Assembly: GCA_022484685.1 (NCBI GenBank)
Contig: JAKVKY010000014.1
Span: forward strand, 1-32,383
Reading direction: 5' to 3'
DNA length: 32,383 nucleotides
Source: Acidaminococcaceae bacterium
GTDB lineage: Bacteria > Bacillota > Negativicutes > Acidaminococcales > Acidaminococcaceae
This document shows positions 16,564 through 26,573 of this stretch, piece after piece (position 1 is the stretch's first letter; each line of letters starts with the position of its first letter). The position numbers and the translations under genes were made by a program. The notes beneath the pieces are model-generated. The model was not told where the DNA came from and did no database searches. It saw only the letters and a list, made by a program, of their open reading frames with translations.

Positions 16564-16593
16564 ATTATACTGTGAACTGAAGGGAAAAAGCAA
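16564..16593 (-). promoter_or_regulatory. Predicted promoter of the fruK-fruA operon
   Basis: On the minus strand a perfect TATAAT -10 (16564-16569) lies 18 bases from TTGCTT (16588-16593). The 5' leader would be about 65 bases. Confidence 0.6.
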
Positions 16594-16619
16594 TCAGCGG
16601 CTCCTATAATGATTTACCA

Positions 16620-16648
16620 TTTCCAAAGGAGCCGGGTTGGAGTATAAT
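16620..16648 (+). promoter_or_regulatory. Predicted promoter of the response regulator gene
   Basis: TTTCCA (16620-16625) and a perfect TATAAT (16643-16648) are 17 bases apart. It diverges from the fru promoter; their -35 boxes are only 26 bases apart. Confidence 0.6.
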
Positions 16649-16710
16649 GAAAACGGGTATACATACGGGGAAAAAACGAAAAAGTAAAATGCTTGGGAAA
16701 GTGGGTACAT

Positions 16711-17133
16711 ATGGAAACTCCCGGAAAGATTCTTAACAACAAGCAGACGCGGCTTTTTGCGGGACGAAGAGTTTTGGTTTGTGAAGACAGTAAATTGAAT
16801 CAGTTTTTGATGCAAAAACTTTTGCAGAGTGTCGGCTTGACGGTGGACATGGCCGGTAACGGTGCGGAAGGTGTGGCCCTGGCGGCCAGGTATAACTATG
16901 CGGTCATCCTGATGGATATTATTATGCCGGTTATGAATGGACTGGAAGCTACCAAAAAGATTCATGAGCTAAGACCAGGGACGCCTGTGGTAGCGTTGAC
17001 AGGTGCAACCAGCGTGGAAGAAATACAAAAATGCATGCGGGCAGGACTGGTAGATTTTTTATCTAAGCCGATAGATTCTGAGGCTCTGTACAAGATGCTG
17101 GACCTGCTTTTGGGCAGTGGAAATGTTAAGTAA
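16711..17133 (+). CDS. Single-domain response regulator (receiver only)
   Basis: A 140-residue receiver domain with no output domain. The acidic pair E25-D26 (CEDSKLN), the phospho-acceptor Asp69 (LMDIIMPVMNG), Thr97 (ALTGAT) and Lys119 (LSKP) are all in the right places, so it should be phosphorylated by a histidine kinase. Its sequence resembles the receiver modules attached to hybrid kinases more than CheY. No kinase is next to it. The ATG at 16711 was chosen for its fit to the domain; an in-frame TTG at 16693 is possible and the ribosome binding site (GAAAGTGGG) is weak. It is followed after 36 bases by an amidohydrolase gene with which it may be co-transcribed. Confidence 0.85.
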   Translation: METPGKILNNKQTRLFAGRRVLVCEDSKLNQFLMQKLLQSVGLTVDMAGNGAEGVALAARYNYAVILMDIIMPVMNGLEATKKIHELRPGTPVVALTGATSVEEIQKCMRAGLVDFLSKPIDSEALYKMLDLLLGSGNVK

Positions 17134-17169
17134 CTATTAAAGTTGAATATTGCTAAGGCGGTGTGGGTT

Positions 17170-18768
17170 ATGAATTATGATCTCGTGATTAAGCAGGGAA
17201 TGCTGGTGGATGGTACCGGCAAGCAGGCTTATGCCGGGGAAGTAGGTATTAAAGATGGTCTGATCGCTGCTATCGGTCCCAAGCTGGGAGAAGCAAAAAC
17301 TACGGTGGATGCCGGTGGCTGTGTGGTAAGTCCCGGCTTTATTGATATTCATGCTCATTCAGACTGGTGTCCGTTTTATCCGGGCGTGCGGGCTGTAAGC
17401 AAACTGTATCAGGGTATTACCCTGGAAATAGACGGTAACTGCGGCATCAGTTTGCTGCCGGTCAACGATAAGTGCCGCAGGGAAATTAACGAACTGATGG
17501 CCAGCGGTTTGGAACTGCCGCTGCACGGACTTTCTATGGTGGATGATGACCTGAAAGCTTATGCCGCTCATCTGGAGCGTTGCCGCCCGGCTACGGATAT
17601 GGGACTTCTGATTGGCCACGGTACCTTGCGGGGCGTGGTCATGGGTTTTGGTATGCGTAAACCGACGCCGGAGGAACTGCACCGTATGGAGCAGGTTCTG
17701 GATGCAGAATTAACTAAGGGAGCATTTGGATTGTCCCTGGGTTTAATTTACCCGCCCAGTTCTTACGGCGAGGGTGAGGAACTGGTGGCGCTGGCCAAGG
17801 TTGTAGCTAAGCATCATGGTATCCTGTCCGTGCACATGCGTAGTGAAAGTACCCAGATCATGGCGGCGGTGGACGAAATGTTAACCGTGGCTAAACAGAG
17901 CGGCGTCCATCTGCAGATCTCGCATTTAAAATTAATCGGCAAACCCCAGTGGGGCAAGAGTACGGAACTTTTACAAAAAATTAAACAGGCCCGGGCGGAG
18001 GGAGTACAGGTTACCTGCGACCAGTATCCGTATCTGGCCACCTGTGCCAGCCTGGATGTGCTGCTGCCCGGTTGGGCTAAAGATGGCGGCACGGCAGCGC
18101 TGTGCCAGCGGTTGGCCAAACCGACAGACAAACTTTTAACGGAAACCAGGGCCGAGATGGAGCGCCGGGGCGGCGCTGCAGCTGTCCTGATTATTACCAC
18201 TACCGGCTGGAAACCGGAGTACGACGGCAAGACCCTGGCGGATATTGCCCAACTTTTGGGCGTGGCGCCGGAACTGGCCGCCTGCCAGGTGCTGCTGGGT
18301 TCCAGGGATATGGCGCCTTGCTGCTATTTCTGTCTCAATGAGGCGGATATGCTGAACATCATGCGGGAGCAGTTTATCGCCGTAGGTTGTGATGGTTATG
18401 CCGTGCCTTATGATAAAAAGTTTTTCTTGGGCAGCAATCCGCATCCGCGTAGTTTTGGTACTTTTCCCAGGTACTTGCAAACCATCCGGGAAAAGGGGCT
18501 GCTGAGTCTGGAAGCCGCTATTTATAAGATTACGGGACTGCCGGCGCAGATTTTGAATGTGCAGGACCGGGGCGTGCTGGCGGTTGGCAAACGGGCGGAT
18601 ATCACCGTCTTTGACCCGGCTACGGTAGCAGACCTGACTACTTATACGGACAGCATCAGGAAACCACAGGGCATTAAAGCGGTAATCCTGGGCGGACGTT
18701 TGGCGCTTCTGGACGGGGAGCAGCACGGTGCAAACCTGGGACGGCTGGTACTGCATCCGGAAGCCTGA
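17170..18768 (+). CDS. D-aminoacylase-like amidohydrolase
   Basis: Amidohydrolase-superfamily enzyme of 532 residues close to N-acyl-D-amino-acid deacylases. These zinc enzymes remove the acyl group from N-acyl-D-amino acids. The metal site residues are visible: HAH at 61-63, Cys91 in NCGIS, His222 in SVHMRSES, His252 in QISHLKLIG, and an aspartate in GCDGYAVPYD. The N-terminal small beta domain begins YDLVIKQGMLVDGTGK and the C-terminal half returns to it with LAVGKRADITVFD, as usual. The start at 17170 follows AAGGCGG; an in-frame TTG at 17143 is an alternative. There is no signal peptide. The true substrate could instead be a dipeptide or cyclic amide, since the family is broad. Confidence 0.82.
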   Translation: MNYDLVIKQGMLVDGTGKQAYAGEVGIKDGLIAAIGPKLGEAKTTVDAGGCVVSPGFIDIHAHSDWCPFYPGVRAVSKLYQGITLEIDGNCGISLLPVNDKCRREINELMASGLELPLHGLSMVDDDLKAYAAHLERCRPATDMGLLIGHGTLRGVVMGFGMRKPTPEELHRMEQVLDAELTKGAFGLSLGLIYPPSSYGEGEELVALAKVVAKHHGILSVHMRSESTQIMAAVDEMLTVAKQSGVHLQISHLKLIGKPQWGKSTELLQKIKQARAEGVQVTCDQYPYLATCASLDVLLPGWAKDGGTAALCQRLAKPTDKLLTETRAEMERRGGAAAVLIITTTGWKPEYDGKTLADIAQLLGVAPELAACQVLLGSRDMAPCCYFCLNEADMLNIMREQFIAVGCDGYAVPYDKKFFLGSNPHPRSFGTFPRYLQTIREKGLLSLEAAIYKITGLPAQILNVQDRGVLAVGKRADITVFDPATVADLTTYTDSIRKPQGIKAVILGGRLALLDGEQHGANLGRLVLHPEA

Positions 18769-18797
18769 AGGTACCAAAAAGTTTACGAAAAGTTTTA

Positions 18798-18826
18798 TGG
18801 ACAAGAACTTTTTAATGTGATATACT
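18798..18826 (+). promoter_or_regulatory. Predicted rpmE promoter
   Basis: TGGACA (18798-18803, 5 of 6 consensus bases) and TATACT (18821-18826, 5 of 6) are 17 bases apart. A TG dinucleotide one base before the -10 makes it an extended -10 promoter, fitting a highly expressed ribosomal protein gene. Confidence 0.75.
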
Positions 18827-18831
18827 AAGCA

Positions 18832-18859
18832 AGCGTTAATGTCGGGAAATATTGACGCT
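18832..18859 (+). promoter_or_regulatory. Hairpin in the rpmE leader
   Basis: AGCGTTAAT (18832-18840) pairs with ATTGACGCT (18851-18859), with one G-T pair, around a 10-base loop. It begins within a few bases of the predicted transcription start and ends 7 bases before the ribosome binding site. It could be an RNA leader structure bound by L31, or a DNA operator (for example for a zinc regulator); neither is shown. Confidence 0.5.
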
Positions 18860-18882
18860 AATAAAGAGAGGTGCACTTAATA

Positions 18883-19368
18883 ATGAAAGAAAAAATCCAT
18901 CCGAAGTTTTATACCGACGCCAAGGTAATCTGCGGCTGCGGTAACACTTTTACCACCGGTTCCGTGAAGAAAGAATTACGTGTGGACGTTTGCTATAAAT
19001 GCCATCCGTTCTTTACCGGTCAACAACGTAATACTACTGCTCGCGGCCGTGTAGAGAAGTTCAACAAACGTTTCGATTCTGAAGAAGCTAAGGCTTTGCG
19101 TGCTGAGGCAGAGAAGGTTGCAGAAAAGAAAGCTGCTGCCAAGGCTGCTGAAGAAGCTGAAGCAAAGAAGGAAGCTGAGAAGGCTGCTGAAGAGGCCAAG
19201 GCTGCTAAAGCGAAGAAGGAAGCTGAAAAAGCTGCCAAGAAAGCTAAGGCTGCTGCCAAGAAGGCCGCTGCTGCTAAGGCTGCCGCAGAAGCTACCGCTC
19301 CTGAAGCTCCCGCTGCAGAAGCTAAAGCTGAAGAAGTTAAGACCGAAGCTACCAAGGAAACCAAATAA
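18883..19368 (+). CDS. rpmE: Ribosomal protein L31 (bL31) with a long Lys/Ala/Glu-rich tail
   Basis: Large-subunit ribosomal protein. Residues 1-66 are a complete bL31: the four zinc-binding cysteines are present (C17 and C19 in ICGCGN, C37 and C40 in VCYKCHP), and the domain ends FNKRF as expected for the usual ~66-70 residue protein. The chain then continues to residue 161 with a low-complexity tail built almost only of Ala, Lys and Glu, followed by an acidic Ala/Pro/Thr/Glu end. The tail likely forms a charged helix and may reach across the ribosome surface or bind nucleic acid. Codon use stays in frame without interruption. The ATG at 18883 follows GAGAGGTG at 9 bases. It begins the conserved translation block with prfA and prmC. 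Confidence 0.94.
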   Translation: MKEKIHPKFYTDAKVICGCGNTFTTGSVKKELRVDVCYKCHPFFTGQQRNTTARGRVEKFNKRFDSEEAKALRAEAEKVAEKKAAAKAAEEAEAKKEAEKAAEEAKAAKAKKEAEKAAKKAKAAAKKAAAAKAAAEATAPEAPAAEAKAEEVKTEATKETK

Positions 19369-19381
19369 GATGAACAGCTGT

Positions 19382-19418
19382 GCAGCAGAGCTTAGTGGCT
19401 CTGCTGTACTTGTATTTT
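19382..19418 (+). terminator. Probable terminator after rpmE
   Basis: CAGCAGAGC (19383-19391) pairs perfectly with GCTCTGCTG (19398-19406) around a 6-base loop; a broken T-rich stretch (TACTTGTATTTT) follows. The interrupted T-run suggests partial read-through into the next genes. Confidence 0.65.
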
Positions 19419-19502
19419 ACTAAGACTCGGTTATAAGAGGCCGCGTAAAAGGCGGCACGGTGTCAGGACCTGTCCTGCAGGCCCTAGGAGTTTTTTATCC
19501 AG

Positions 19503-20486
19503 ATGAATGCAAAAGCAAATGTAGGCGGTCAGGCCGTCATTGAAGGCGTGATGATGCGGGGTGCGGACAAAGTTGCCGTAGCCGTGCGTCAACCCAGCGG
19601 TGAGATTGTGGTGGATGTGAATCCTGTCCAAAGTATCGGTGACCGTCATCCTATCCTGAAGAAACCATTGCTGCGCGGTGTCGTAGCTTTAATAGAATCC
19701 CTGGTCATGGGCCTGAAGGCTTTATCTTATAGTGCCCAGATGGCAGGGGAAGAAGATGAACAATTAGATAGCAAAGAGATGGCGCTGACCATGGTAGTAT
19801 CCGTGGTACTGGCCATCCTGGTCTTTGTGGTGATTCCCACCTGGTCTATCAAGTTTTTGAGCGGGGTACTGACCAGTACGCTGGCTCTGAACCTGGCGGA
19901 AGGCGTCCTGCGCCTGGCCATCTTTTTAGGTTATATCGCCGCTATCAGTTCCATGAAAGATATTCAACGGGTGTTCCAGTATCACGGCGCAGAGCATAAA
20001 ACTATTTATACGTATGAGGCCGGGTTGCCGCTGGAAGTGAAAAACGTGCGGCCTTTTACCACGCTGCATCCCCGTTGCGGTACTAACTTTTTGATGATCG
20101 TGATGCTGATCAGTATCTTTGCTTTTGCCTTTTTGGGCTGGCCAAACTTACTGGAAAGAATCCTGAGCCGGGTTATTTTGATGCCGGTTATTGCCGGTGT
20201 CAGCTATGAACTGATCCGTTATGCGGGTAAAAATATTGATCATCCCTGGGTGAAGGCGGCTATTTGGCCCGGTTTGTGCCTGCAAAAACTTACTACCAGG
20301 GAACCGGATGATGCCCAGATTGAGGTAGCCATCGCTTCTTTAAAAGCGGTGTTACCGCCGGACGACAAGGCAGTAGCAATGGCGGTGCCGGAAGCGCTGC
20401 GCGCCAGCGTGGCAGTTGGTGCACCGGAGCAAGCTACCCTGCAGGAAAAAGAAGAAGCGGCGGCAGCTGTGCCCCCACAGGAGTAA
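19503..20486 (+). CDS. DUF1385 (YqhQ-like) membrane protein
   Basis: A 327-residue conserved membrane protein of DUF1385. The family signatures are visible: [14 protein letters not shown] near the N-terminus, [15 protein letters not shown] in the middle, and [11 protein letters not shown] and YAGKN afterwards. Hydrophobic helices lie near residues 95-115, 120-160, 195-220 and 225-245. The C-terminal tail beyond about 290 is Ala/Glu-rich and variable. Its biochemical function is not established, but it is very often found between rpmE and prfA in Bacillota, as here. AGGAG precedes the ATG by 11 bases. The intergenic region before it has two small inverted repeats (CCGC/GCGG at 19441-19455 and CAGGAC/GTCCTG at 19464-19477). 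The prfA gene begins 2 bases after its stop. Confidence 0.9.
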   Translation: MNAKANVGGQAVIEGVMMRGADKVAVAVRQPSGEIVVDVNPVQSIGDRHPILKKPLLRGVVALIESLVMGLKALSYSAQMAGEEDEQLDSKEMALTMVVSVVLAILVFVVIPTWSIKFLSGVLTSTLALNLAEGVLRLAIFLGYIAAISSMKDIQRVFQYHGAEHKTIYTYEAGLPLEVKNVRPFTTLHPRCGTNFLMIVMLISIFAFAFLGWPNLLERILSRVILMPVIAGVSYELIRYAGKNIDHPWVKAAIWPGLCLQKLTTREPDDAQIEVAIASLKAVLPPDDKAVAMAVPEALRASVAVGAPEQATLQEKEEAAAAVPPQE

Positions 20487-20488
20487 AG

Positions 20489-21562
20489 ATGTTAGCAATT
20501 AGCAAGTTACGTGCCCTAGAAGATAAATATCTGGACCTGGAAGCTAAGATTAGCGATCCGGAAGTGATTGCCAACCAGCCTTTGTGGCAGCAATACACCA
20601 AAGAGCATGCCCGGCTGGAAGAGGTGGTGGCGGCTTTTAGGGAATACCGGGACAAACAGCAGTCTTTTGACGAGGCAGAGGCTATCCTGAAGGATGGCAG
20701 CGACCCGGAATTGGCGGATCTGGCCCGGGAAGAAATTAAAGAATTGAAACCGGAGCTGGAAGGTTTTGAAAAAAGACTGACCATCCTGCTGCTTCCCAAG
20801 GATCCTAATGATGAAAAGAATATTTTTTTGGAAATCAGGGCCGGCGCCGGTGGCGACGAAGCGGCTTTGTTCGTAGGCGATTTGTTCCGGATGTACAGCC
20901 ATTATGCTGATAAACGCGGCTGGCACCTGGAAGTAGTGGACAGTAGTCCTACAGGCCTGGGTGGTTTTAAGGAAATTATTTCCCAGGTCAGCGGCAGCGA
21001 GGTATACGGACGCCTGAAATTTGAAAGCGGCGTGCACCGGGTGCAGCGGATACCGGCTACGGAAAATGCCGGCCGGGTACATACCAGTACTTGTACGGTC
21101 GCTGTGCTGCCGGAAGCTGAAGAAGTAGATGTACAGATTAATCCGGCAGATTTACGTATTGATACATTCAGGGCTGGCGGCGCCGGCGGACAGTACGTGA
21201 ACAAGACGGAGTCTGCGGTGCGGATTACTCATATTCCCACGGGCATCGTGGCTCAGTGCCAGGATGAGAAAAGCCAGCTGAAGAATAAGGAAAAATGCAT
21301 GCGGGTTTTGCGTTCCCGTATTCTGGAAGCGGCCCAGGAAAAACAGCGCAGTGAAACGGCCACGGCCCGCCACGACCAGGTGGGTACCGGCGATCGCAGC
21401 GAGCGCATCCGTACTTATAACTATCCTCAGGGACGTGTTACGGATCACCGGATTGGTCTGACCTTGTATAAGTTGGAAGCCATCCTGAACGGTGACATGG
21501 ATGAATTGGTCAACGCCCTGATTACGGCAAAGCAGAGCGAATTATTGCAGCAGATGCAGTAA
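20489..21562 (+). CDS. prfA: Peptide chain release factor 1
   Basis: Class I release factor that reads UAA and UAG stop codons and triggers hydrolysis of the finished peptide. At 357 residues it has standard length. The anticodon-like tripeptide PAT is at 189-191 (RIPATENAG), which distinguishes RF1 from RF2. The catalytic GGQ is at 233-235 ([10 protein letters not shown]), whose glutamine is the methylation target of PrmC. No programmed frameshift is present, as expected for prfA. The ribosome binding site AGGAG overlaps the end of the DUF1385 gene, giving translational coupling. It is followed by prmC after 29 bases. Confidence 0.97.
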   Translation: MLAISKLRALEDKYLDLEAKISDPEVIANQPLWQQYTKEHARLEEVVAAFREYRDKQQSFDEAEAILKDGSDPELADLAREEIKELKPELEGFEKRLTILLLPKDPNDEKNIFLEIRAGAGGDEAALFVGDLFRMYSHYADKRGWHLEVVDSSPTGLGGFKEIISQVSGSEVYGRLKFESGVHRVQRIPATENAGRVHTSTCTVAVLPEAEEVDVQINPADLRIDTFRAGGAGGQYVNKTESAVRITHIPTGIVAQCQDEKSQLKNKEKCMRVLRSRILEAAQEKQRSETATARHDQVGTGDRSERIRTYNYPQGRVTDHRIGLTLYKLEAILNGDMDELVNALITAKQSELLQQMQ

Positions 21563-21591
21563 AACCTGGCGCTATCGGGAGAGCGAGGAAC

Positions 21592-22512
21592 ATGGCCACA
21601 AATGATGTGTGGACGATAACAAGAATATTAACCTGGACCAGACAGTATTTTGCAGGCAAAGGCATAGAAAATCCCCGCCTGGACGCGGAGCTGCTCTTAT
21701 GCGAGGTCTTGCACTGTGAGCGGATCACGCTGTACGTGCATTTTGACCAGCCCCTGCAGGAAAGCGAACTGGCCCGGTATCGCGATTTTATTATACGCCG
21801 GGGGAAACAAGAACCTCTGGCGTATATTTTAGGTCATAAAGAATTTTATAAATATGATTTTAAGGTGACACCGGCTGTGCTGGTACCCCGTCCAGAAACG
21901 GAGCTGCTGGTGGAAAAAGTTGCCCAGGCCCCTATGCCGGCAGAACCCAGGATCCTGGATGTAGGTACCGGCAGCGGCGCTATCCTGATTTCTCTGCTGG
22001 CAGAATTGCCCCAGGCTGCAGGTGTGGGTGTGGATAAATCTGCGGCAGCTTTGGCGGTGGCTAAGGCCAACGCCGCGTATGTGGCAACGCAGGTAAAAGA
22101 TGCAACTTTGCCGGCACGGTTTACTTGGACCGAAAGTGATGTGCTGACGGCGCTGCCGGCCACGGAACGATTTGATGTACTGGTCAGCAATCCGCCGTAT
22201 ATTCCCAGCGGGGTAATTCCTACCCTGGCCCGGGATGTGCAGCGGGAACCGCATCTGGCCCTGGACGGAGGTCAGGATGGTTTGTCAATTTACCGGCGTT
22301 TGCTGGCAGAGGCGCCTGCTTATCTGCAACCGGACAGCCTGGTGGCCCTGGAAATCGGGGAAGAGCAGGGCGGAGCGGTGGCAGCTTTAGCAGCAGCGGC
22401 CGGTTTCACCGTGCAGGTAGTTTTACAAGATTACGCCAATCTGGACCGGATGGTCCTGGCTACAAAAGAAGGTAGCAGTTATGCAGACTATATATTGGGA
22501 CTTAAAAAATAA
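21592..22512 (+). CDS. prmC: Release factor glutamine methyltransferase
   Basis: S-adenosylmethionine-dependent methyltransferase that methylates the glutamine of the GGQ motif in release factors. The protein has 306 residues. A small helical N-terminal domain (about 1-95) that recognises the release factor is followed by the Rossmann-fold domain, with the AdoMet loop LDVGTGSGA (122-130) and the catalytic NPPY at 200-203. A GAGCGAGGA site precedes the ATG. Its neighbour prfA encodes a direct substrate. The last 32 bases overlap the start of the sua5 gene in another frame. Confidence 0.96.
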   Translation: MATNDVWTITRILTWTRQYFAGKGIENPRLDAELLLCEVLHCERITLYVHFDQPLQESELARYRDFIIRRGKQEPLAYILGHKEFYKYDFKVTPAVLVPRPETELLVEKVAQAPMPAEPRILDVGTGSGAILISLLAELPQAAGVGVDKSAAALAVAKANAAYVATQVKDATLPARFTWTESDVLTALPATERFDVLVSNPPYIPSGVIPTLARDVQREPHLALDGGQDGLSIYRRLLAEAPAYLQPDSLVALEIGEEQGGAVAALAAAAGFTVQVVLQDYANLDRMVLATKEGSSYADYILGLKK

Positions 22513-23581
22513 TGAACGGGATAAATTCATGGACCAGGCGGCCCTGTGCATTAAGGACGGCCAGGTGGTAGCTTTTCCTACCGAGACGGTGTACGGTCTG
22601 GGCGCAGATGGTCTAAACGGTGCGGCCGTTGCCAAAATTTTTGCGGCCAAGGGACGGCCGGCAGACAATCCACTAATCCTGCATATTGCTGATAAAAAAG
22701 AATTTGACCGTCTGGCGGTGGATCTTTCCGCTAATGCCAGAGCTTTGATTGACACTTTTATGCCGGGACCGCTGACGCTGATTGTCAAAAAAAGCAGTCT
22801 GATCCCGGACGAGGTCACCACGGGATTGCCAACGGTGGGCATCCGTATGCCTTCCCATCCGGTGGCGGCAGAATTAATCCGGCGCAGCGGCTGTCCTATA
22901 GCGGCGCCCAGCGCTAATCTGTCCGGCAAGCCCAGCCCTACCAATGCTCACGATGTGGCGGAGGATATGGACGGACGTATTGCCGGAATTTTGGATGGAG
23001 GCCGTTGTGGTATCGGGGTGGAAAGTACCATCGTGGACACGACGACTCCTATTCCCACAATTTTACGGCCGGGCGGCGTGACCCGGGAGATGCTGGAACA
23101 CCGGCTGGGAGCAGTGGATATTGACCCGGCTCTGTACGGAGTCCAGGCGGTACGCCCTAAGGCGCCCGGTATGAAATACCGGCACTACGCGCCTAAGGCC
23201 CCCATGTATTTATATGAGGGACCGGCAGCGGCGGCACAACTTATTAAAGCGGTACATGCAGCCATGCAGGCGGGACACAGGGTCGGTGTGCTGTGCGATC
23301 AGGTTACGGCGGCCCAACTGCCGGAAAATGCCAATCGTTGTGTGATTGCTTCCTGGGGTTTGAGCAAGGATGATCTGGCGGAACATCTGTACAATTTACT
23401 GCGTGCTTTCGACCATCAGGAGCCGGAATTTATTTTGGGACTAGGCGTGGACGAACATGGTTTGGGCCTGGCCACCATGAACAGGATGCGTAAGGCAGCC
23501 GGTTTTAACATCTTGTGGGCTACGGAAGATGGGGTTTCTGTAAAAAGCGGTACAAACTTTCCCGGAAATATGGTAAAATAA
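22481..23581 (+). CDS. sua5: Threonylcarbamoyl-AMP synthase (Sua5 type)
   Basis: Makes threonylcarbamoyl-AMP from threonine, bicarbonate and ATP, the first step of the universal t6A modification at position 37 of ANN-reading tRNAs. The YrdC-like catalytic domain (about 1-210) has PTETVYGLGAD (33-43) and SANLSGKPSP. A second C-terminal Sua5 domain (about 225-350) makes this the long, two-domain form of 366 residues rather than the short TsaC. The linker segment includes PGMKYRHYAPKAPMY, typical of the mobile loop that closes the active site. The start at 22481 overlaps prmC by 32 bases, matching the common Bacillota order. Confidence 0.95.
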   Translation: MQTIYWDLKNNERDKFMDQAALCIKDGQVVAFPTETVYGLGADGLNGAAVAKIFAAKGRPADNPLILHIADKKEFDRLAVDLSANARALIDTFMPGPLTLIVKKSSLIPDEVTTGLPTVGIRMPSHPVAAELIRRSGCPIAAPSANLSGKPSPTNAHDVAEDMDGRIAGILDGGRCGIGVESTIVDTTTPIPTILRPGGVTREMLEHRLGAVDIDPALYGVQAVRPKAPGMKYRHYAPKAPMYLYEGPAAAAQLIKAVHAAMQAGHRVGVLCDQVTAAQLPENANRCVIASWGLSKDDLAEHLYNLLRAFDHQEPEFILGLGVDEHGLGLATMNRMRKAAGFNILWATEDGVSVKSGTNFPGNMVK

Positions 23582-23635
23582 TATATTAGTAAAGTCTTTC
23601 AATGCTGAGGGCTAATCTGGTATGGAGGGGAAAAC

Positions 23636-24073
23636 ATGAAAATTGCCATTGGCAGTGACCACGGCGGCATTCATTTAAAAAATTATCTAAAGGAATATTT
23701 ACAGGGCAAAGGCTGGGAAGTCTTGGACTGCGGTACGTATACCGAAGAGTCCTGTGATTATCCTGATATCGCGGCTAAACTTTGCGGAGAGATTGCCCAA
23801 GGTACGGTGACGCAAGGTATCCTGGTTTGCGGTACCGGTCTGGGTATGAGTATTGCGGCTAACAAATGTGCCGGTATCCGGGCGGCAGTAGTAACGGATG
23901 AGTACAGCGCCGTGAAGAGTAAAGAGCATAATAATGCTAATGTACTCTGTCTGGGCGAACGTGTTTTGGGTACGGGCCTGGCCGAAAGCCTGGTAGATGC
24001 CTGGCTCAAGACGGAATTTGCCGGCGGCAGGCATGCCCGCAGGGTGGGCAAGATTATGGACCTGGGGAAATAA
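23636..24073 (+). CDS. rpiB: Ribose-5-phosphate isomerase B
   Basis: RpiB/LacAB-family sugar phosphate isomerase, 145 residues, interconverting ribose-5-phosphate and ribulose-5-phosphate in the pentose phosphate pathway. The substrate-binding SDHGG is at residues 8-12; the catalytic cysteine is Cys65 in LVCGTGLGMSIAANK; EHNNANVLCLG follows. A strong GGAGGGG lies before the ATG. It sits between sua5 and glyA, as in many Bacillota. Allose-6-phosphate activity is possible in the family but the context favours the ribose enzyme. Confidence 0.94.
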   Translation: MKIAIGSDHGGIHLKNYLKEYLQGKGWEVLDCGTYTEESCDYPDIAAKLCGEIAQGTVTQGILVCGTGLGMSIAANKCAGIRAAVVTDEYSAVKSKEHNNANVLCLGERVLGTGLAESLVDAWLKTEFAGGRHARRVGKIMDLGK

Positions 24074-24141
24074 TAGCTACTGACAGGTACTAAAGATAAA
24101 ATCTGAGAGTAGTAAAAAGATATTTTTATGGAGGGATAGCC

Positions 24142-25401
<1,260 letters not shown>

Positions 25402-25445
25402 GTTAATAAATCCGCACTGCGGGTAAAATAAAGGAGTGGTCGTAG

Positions 25446-26069
25446 ATGAATCTGCATATCATTAAGCATCCTTTGATTGAACACAAGCTGACGATGATGC
25501 GTGACAAGAACACCAATTCCAAGGTTTTCCGGGAACTGCTGGACGAGATTGCCATGCTCATGACGTACGAGGTTACCAGGAACTGGGATATGGAGCCGGT
25601 GGAGATTGAAACACCGCTGGAAAAGATGACCGGTCACACCCTGAAAAATAGTGAAATCACCATCATTCCTATCCTGCGTGCCGGTCTGGGACTTTTGAAC
25701 GGCGTGCTTAAGATTATCCCCAAGGCTCATGTGGGTCATATCGGTTTATATCGTGATCCTAAGACGCATGAACCGGTGGAATATTACTGCGGCCTGCCCA
25801 AACAGATGGATGCAGAAGCCATCGTAGTTGATCCTATGCTGGCTACAGGTGGCAGTTCCAGTGCCGCTATTACCATGCTGAAGAAAAAAGGCCTGAAGAA
25901 GATTACCCTCATGGTCCTGGTAGCAGCGCCGGAAGGCGTGGAGCTTTTGAACCGGGAACATCCGGATGTAGAAATTTACACCGCGGCCCTGGACAGGGAG
26001 TTAAACGAGAATGCGTATATCCTGCCGGGTCTGGGCGATGCCGGCGACAGGGTCTTTGGTACATTGTAA
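25446..26069 (+). CDS. upp: Uracil phosphoribosyltransferase
   Basis: Pyrimidine salvage enzyme of 207 residues that makes UMP from uracil and PRPP. The PRPP-binding loop is visible as [11 protein letters not shown], and the C-terminal uracil-binding part as [16 protein letters not shown]. The N-terminus, [20 protein letters not shown], is the classic family start. AAAGGAGTGG precedes the ATG. The gene lies in the conserved glyA-upp-atp neighbourhood of Bacillota. Confidence 0.97.
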   Translation: MNLHIIKHPLIEHKLTMMRDKNTNSKVFRELLDEIAMLMTYEVTRNWDMEPVEIETPLEKMTGHTLKNSEITIIPILRAGLGLLNGVLKIIPKAHVGHIGLYRDPKTHEPVEYYCGLPKQMDAEAIVVDPMLATGGSSSAAITMLKKKGLKKITLMVLVAAPEGVELLNREHPDVEIYTAALDRELNENAYILPGLGDAGDRVFGTL

Positions 26070-26114
26070 GTAAGGATCACCGTCAGCTGTGCGGTGGTGG
26101 TTGTGCGAGGTAAA

Positions 26115-26573
26115 ATGGTAAAACATATTGAGCGCCCTGACTGGGACCATTATTTTATGGAAATAGCCCGGGTTGTTAGTAAACGCAGCACCTGCCTGCG
26201 CCGCAGCGTAGGTGCCGTGATTGTCAAGAACAAGCAGATCCTGGCTACCGGCTACAACGGTACCCCAAAGGGGATGGACCATTGCGAGAAGGTGGGTTGC
26301 CTGCGGGAACAGCTACATGTGCCCAGCGGTCAGAATCACGAACTCTGCCGCGGTATCCATGCGGAGCAGAACGCGGTGGTCCAGGCTGCCGTACACGGCG
26401 TGTCCGTGGAAGGCGGGACCTTGTATTGTACGCATCAGCCTTGCGTGGTTTGTACTAAGATCTTGATTAACGCAGGCATAGAACGCATCGTATATCAGAA
26501 TCCTTATCCGGACAAGCTGGCAGAAGATATGCTCAAAGCTTCCGGAATGAAAGTTGAAGTATTAGCGGAGTAA
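26115..26573 (+). CDS. comEB: Deoxycytidylate (dCMP) deaminase, ComEB family
   Basis: Zinc-dependent deaminase of 152 residues that turns dCMP into dUMP, the precursor of dTMP. The catalytic motif is HAE (82-84, IHAEQNAV) with zinc ligands His82, Cys110 and Cys113 (PCVVC). Further conserved Cys/His residues (H56, C57, C62, H75, C78) match the second zinc site seen in this family. The ATG at 26115 follows GAGG with a short 4-base gap; an in-frame GTG at 26094 would add seven residues and has no clear site. The stop codon overlaps the next start (TAATG). The comEB name reflects family membership, not a shown role in competence. Confidence 0.92.
   Translation: MVKHIERPDWDHYFMEIARVVSKRSTCLRRSVGAVIVKNKQILATGYNGTPKGMDHCEKVGCLREQLHVPSGQNHELCRGIHAEQNAVVQAAVHGVSVEGGTLYCTHQPCVVCTKILINAGIERIVYQNPYPDKLAEDMLKASGMKVEVLAE

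Noticed and set aside
19100-19423. Leu/Arg/Lys-rich frame overlapping the rpmE tail
   Set aside because: It is the +1 frame of the same low-complexity AAG/GCT codons; no start signal supports it.
24074-24141. Riboswitch or leader before glyA
   Set aside because: The gap is only 68 bases and shows no paired structure beyond chance.
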